Below, in pieces: positions 61,221 through 64,000 of a stretch of DNA of 64,000 nt. The DNA is from Diplosphaera chodatii. Lineage: Eukaryota > Chlorophyta > Trebouxiophyceae > Prasiolales > Stichococcaceae. Numbering within the stretch: position 1 is the stretch's first letter; each line of letters opens with the position of its first letter. The stretch is taken from positions 930,001-994,000 of the forward strand of contig JAALGY010000061.1 in NCBI GenBank assembly GCA_032358165.1, written 5' to 3'. A program made the position numbers and the translations under genes. A model generated the notes under the pieces. The model saw only the letters and a list, made by a program, of their open reading frames with translations, made no database searches and was not told the origin of the DNA.

Positions 61221-64000
61221 ATGGAGCTGGGATCCATGCATGCGCACACAGAAAAATCACGGTCGCTCACGCTCCTTGACCTGCCCAAGGCAGTGCTTCA
61301 GGACATCCTGTCGCGTTGTGGTCCTGGCGAAACCAGGTAGCTGGGTGATGCGTGTGCAACGACACACCTGGGCACTGGCGCTGGCGCTCCCTATCTGCAG
61401 GGACGCCGTGCTGTTGTACGTGTCATCAGGCCCCCATGTTGCCATTCTGTGACATATGCCTGTCGAATGTCTGTCGACTGCGCAGGACGGGTATATGCCT
61501 GCCATTTGTGTGCAAGGACTTCCGCAACGCGCTGCTGGACCTGCAGCATGTGCGCTTGTGGGGCACCGTCGCTCCACTATGCTGCGTTCAGGAGCACTTG
61601 TTCGGGATCGCCGTCAACCCGTTGGAAAGGATGCAAACTCTCCGGCAATGGTTGCATGCGCGCGCAAGCGCAATGCGTGCACTGCACATCAAGTGAGCAC
61701 AACCTTCATGTGGCGGCACTGCCTGGAGTTCATGTTTGTGCAATCTAGATGGACGCTTTCAGACTGCAGCCCGGCACCCACAGGCGCCAGATACCCCTGC
61801 GGGACACTCCACACTGGGGGCTGGCACCGTGGCCGCAAGCAATGCCCAATCTTACAGAGCTGGTGGTGGACATGCCAGGTGCGGAACATGGCGGAACTTT
61901 CATGTTATGACGCACAGCTTTCCGATGCCACCACACAGCAAAATATCGTATCAAGCCTGTGCCGCACACTGGCCTGATGTCCTCAGATCGTGTGCAGGTG
62001 CACCAGTGGACCACGCAGAGCAATGGATGCTTGCGCCGCTCTCCTGCCTCACAAGTCTGCAGTGCCTGCGGCTGAGCCTCTCCTTTGGGTTGCACCCGAA
62101 TGCCAGTGGCTGGGGTTGGCTGTATGAGCTGCGACATCTCACAGCTTTACACATCCACAACCGCAGTACGCTAGGTCGTGAACTGTAGTCCTGCCCTGTA
62201 CCATGCATAGGCCGGCACTAATATGTAACCCAACCGGTGAATGATTTAAGCATGTGGATGGGTCGTCTCTGCATAGGCTCACGAATGCAGGAGGTGCTGG
62301 GGTTCGACATGAAGGCGCTGGGCCAGCTGAATTTGCTGCAGGAGGTCACAATCAGGTCAGCTGCGTGTGCTGTCACACTCGACCAATCCGACCCGCCACC
62401 TTCCGGCTCAGGGGACACGGCAGCCAGCACCTCCTGACCCAAGTGCATGATGCTGCTCAGGGTCGATCACACCGGCGACGTGGCGCCACTTGCACGGCTT
62501 CCAGCCCTGCGCAGGTGCAGCGTGTTGCAGCACTGGCCTCCCGTGGTCATCATTGTCACCGATGAATCATATGCATTCTGCCCTTGGGGTGCCGACTGTG
62601 CACTCTGCTGCTGCTTGACGAGGCATACGAAACCAGGTGAGCTTGCTCCAGCAAAGGCGAAGCTGCTGATAGGGTGATGAGGAGGATGAACTTCTGCATG
62701 TGCAGCCTGACCCTGTTGCTGCCAAAGTGCGGCAATTTACGCCAGTCGCATTTCGAGGATCTGGTAGCGCGCTGGGAGAGCCTCAGTGGTGAGGGTCTGC
62801 ACAGATATCTCTGACAGTTGCTTAGACTGTTCGGAAGCGTGCGAGTTCATGTTCAGAGACTCGACATTGGCATTGTAAGAGCAGGCGCACCTTCTGCACT
62901 GTAGGTTTGACCACCCTGAAGACGCTAGTGCTGCTGCCGCCAGGCGACTCTCGTGACTTCGATGAGGGTTATCCCACCGTGCCGTCTAATGCGGCGCTCA
63001 GTCACTTGACCAAGCTGACTTGCCTGCAGCTTCAAGTGGGCGACATCTGTCAGCACGCCATGCCTGAATATATCATGCACCTTGCACGCACTGCACTTGG
63101 GCGTGACAAGGCGTGACCCAGTCTCTTGCGTAAGCCAGCCCAGAAACTGCCAGATTGGGTTGCAAAGGTGGCCGGGGTGGAGCCGGCAAACGGGTCCATC
63201 CAGCCCAGCATCACAAGGCTGCATCGCCTGGCACGGCTGAGTGTGGGGGGCACCCTGGAGGGGAACGTGTGCGAGCTCCCAGCAGGGTTTGGCGGCCTCA
63301 CAGCGCTGACCTCCCTGAGCTTCTGTGTGGTGCGTCATGTGATCAGCCAGCCGGCTGGACGAGATTCAGCTCCAGCCTCGATGGTCGAAAGGCTACAGCA
63401 TGCGCAAGCATGTGCGGCATTGCTGTGTGCACTGCATCCAGGCACACCACCACAGAGGTGCAGCTTCTGCCCACTTACAAAGCAGCCAGAATTCGGGACA
63501 CCCAGACATCACGATCATGTGCTTGTGGCTGCGTAGGTCCACTTCAGCCCTGGGGCGCCACTCCAGGGTGGACTGGAGGCGCTGAGGGTGCTAGAGGTGG
63601 CGGGCTGCTCTGGTCCCTTGTGCATCGCCTGCGTCCTGCCAGCCTTGCAGGCAAGCAACTTCAGCAGGGGAAACAGATCGATGTCTTGCATGTTTGTCTG
63701 CCTGCTGCACCATGCTGCTTGGGGTGTTCTGTTCGACCACGTCAAGTGCACACTGGACTCTCCCCGCAAACAGCGATTGATATAGTGTAGTCATGTGAGC
63801 AGTGTGTTTTCACCTGCAGCGCCTGAGCATTGCAGATGTTGACGATCTGGAGTTGCACCCTGCCTTTGTATCGGCGCTGCAATCGATGCCAGACACTCGC
63901 TGTGAGGTCACAACAGCCTGGTTCTGGGTGTGCCCTTGCTTTCCCCCATCGGATGCTTATGCTGCTGGCACAAAACTGCATGTAATATTCAGCCGTCCAC
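61221..64000 (+). CDS. F-box / leucine-rich-repeat-like protein, paralogue (partial, 3' end outside window)
   Basis: Same family as the minus-strand gene at 44091-47638. Exon 1 (61221-61336) starts MELGSMHAHTEKSRSLTLLD and carries the F-box-like LLDLPKAVLQDILSRCGPGE. Exon 2 (61485-61692) continues TGICLPFVCKDFRNALLDLQ and VRLWGTVAP. An intron therefore splits the F-box region exactly between E-T-R and T-G-I, where the other copy reads through (SRTGVILPFVCKTF). Leu-rich segments follow: LSCLTSLQCLRLSLSF (about 62040-62090), LGQLNLLQEVTIRS (about 62320), LSHLTKLTCLQLQVGD (about 63000), LHRLARLSVGGTLEGNVCEL and LPAGFGGLTALTSLSF (about 63220-63330), LSIADVDDLELHPAFVSAL (about 63825), the counterpart of VLHIAECDDVLLHPELIEDL in the other gene. 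The C-terminus is beyond base 64000. In-frame ATGs upstream (61005) exist but are not conserved. Confidence 0.8.

Overview
The window looks like nuclear DNA of a green alga (Chlorophyta; a trebouxiophyte-like genome is my guess, not proven). The genes are cut into many short exons, mostly 50-200 bp, by introns of about 80-250 bp with GT..AG (a few GC..AG) borders. Coding exons are GC-rich and introns nearer 50% GC. The gene set is plant/algal: a Tousled-like kinase, a starch-granule LESV/ESV1-type protein, an ECA3-type Ca2+-ATPase and plastid-targeted proteins. I see no bacterial operons, CRISPR arrays, rRNA or tRNA genes, and no recognisable transposon. Almost all ORFs in other frames are shadows of these spliced genes. 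Exon borders were placed by hand from reading frame, splice signals and family motifs. For BolA, FkbM, GH5, the 147-aa plastid protein, AGT and the alpha/beta hydrolase, the summed exon lengths divide by three.

Layout: Tousled-like kinase (1-4746, minus, 3' end outside the window); UPF1-like SF1 helicase (5886-10627, plus); BolA2-type protein (10853-11508, minus); FkbM methyltransferase (12075-13712, plus); secreted GH5 glycoside hydrolase with six Cys-rich modules (14612-20448, plus); secreted PNGase F-like N-glycanase with a PA-like insert (21327-25957, plus); small plastid membrane protein of unknown function (26263-27414, minus); peroxin-6 AAA ATPase (27907-33716, minus); LESV/ESV1-like starch protein (34242-37880, plus); alanine:glyoxylate-type aminotransferase (38185-40947, minus); plastid alpha/beta-hydrolase-fold protein (41385-43902, plus); F-box/LRR-like protein (44091-47638, minus); ECA3-type Ca2+-ATPase (48178-55366, plus); SF3B2 splicing factor (55813-60724, plus); a second F-box/LRR-like paralogue (61221 to window end, plus, 3' end missing).

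The genes do not form one pathway. Partial themes are: secretory or cell-wall carbohydrate chemistry (the GH5 and PNGase F-like enzymes are adjacent, same strand, both with signal peptides); plastid and starch biology; organelle and photorespiratory functions (PEX6, aminotransferase); and two related F-box genes in opposite orientation flanking the ATPase-SF3B2 block. Several neighbours are head-to-head with 440-570 bp between start codons, so shared bidirectional promoters are likely.

The most unusual content is the GH5 enzyme. Its catalytic barrel is interrupted by six Cys-rich modules, each on its own phase 1-1 exon, and a 9-nt micro-exon follows. Next come the PNGase F-like enzyme in an alga, GC..AG introns required by reading frame, and a 39-bp in-frame tandem duplication over a splice donor in the Ca2+-ATPase. 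I do not see a clear-cut new multi-gene system.
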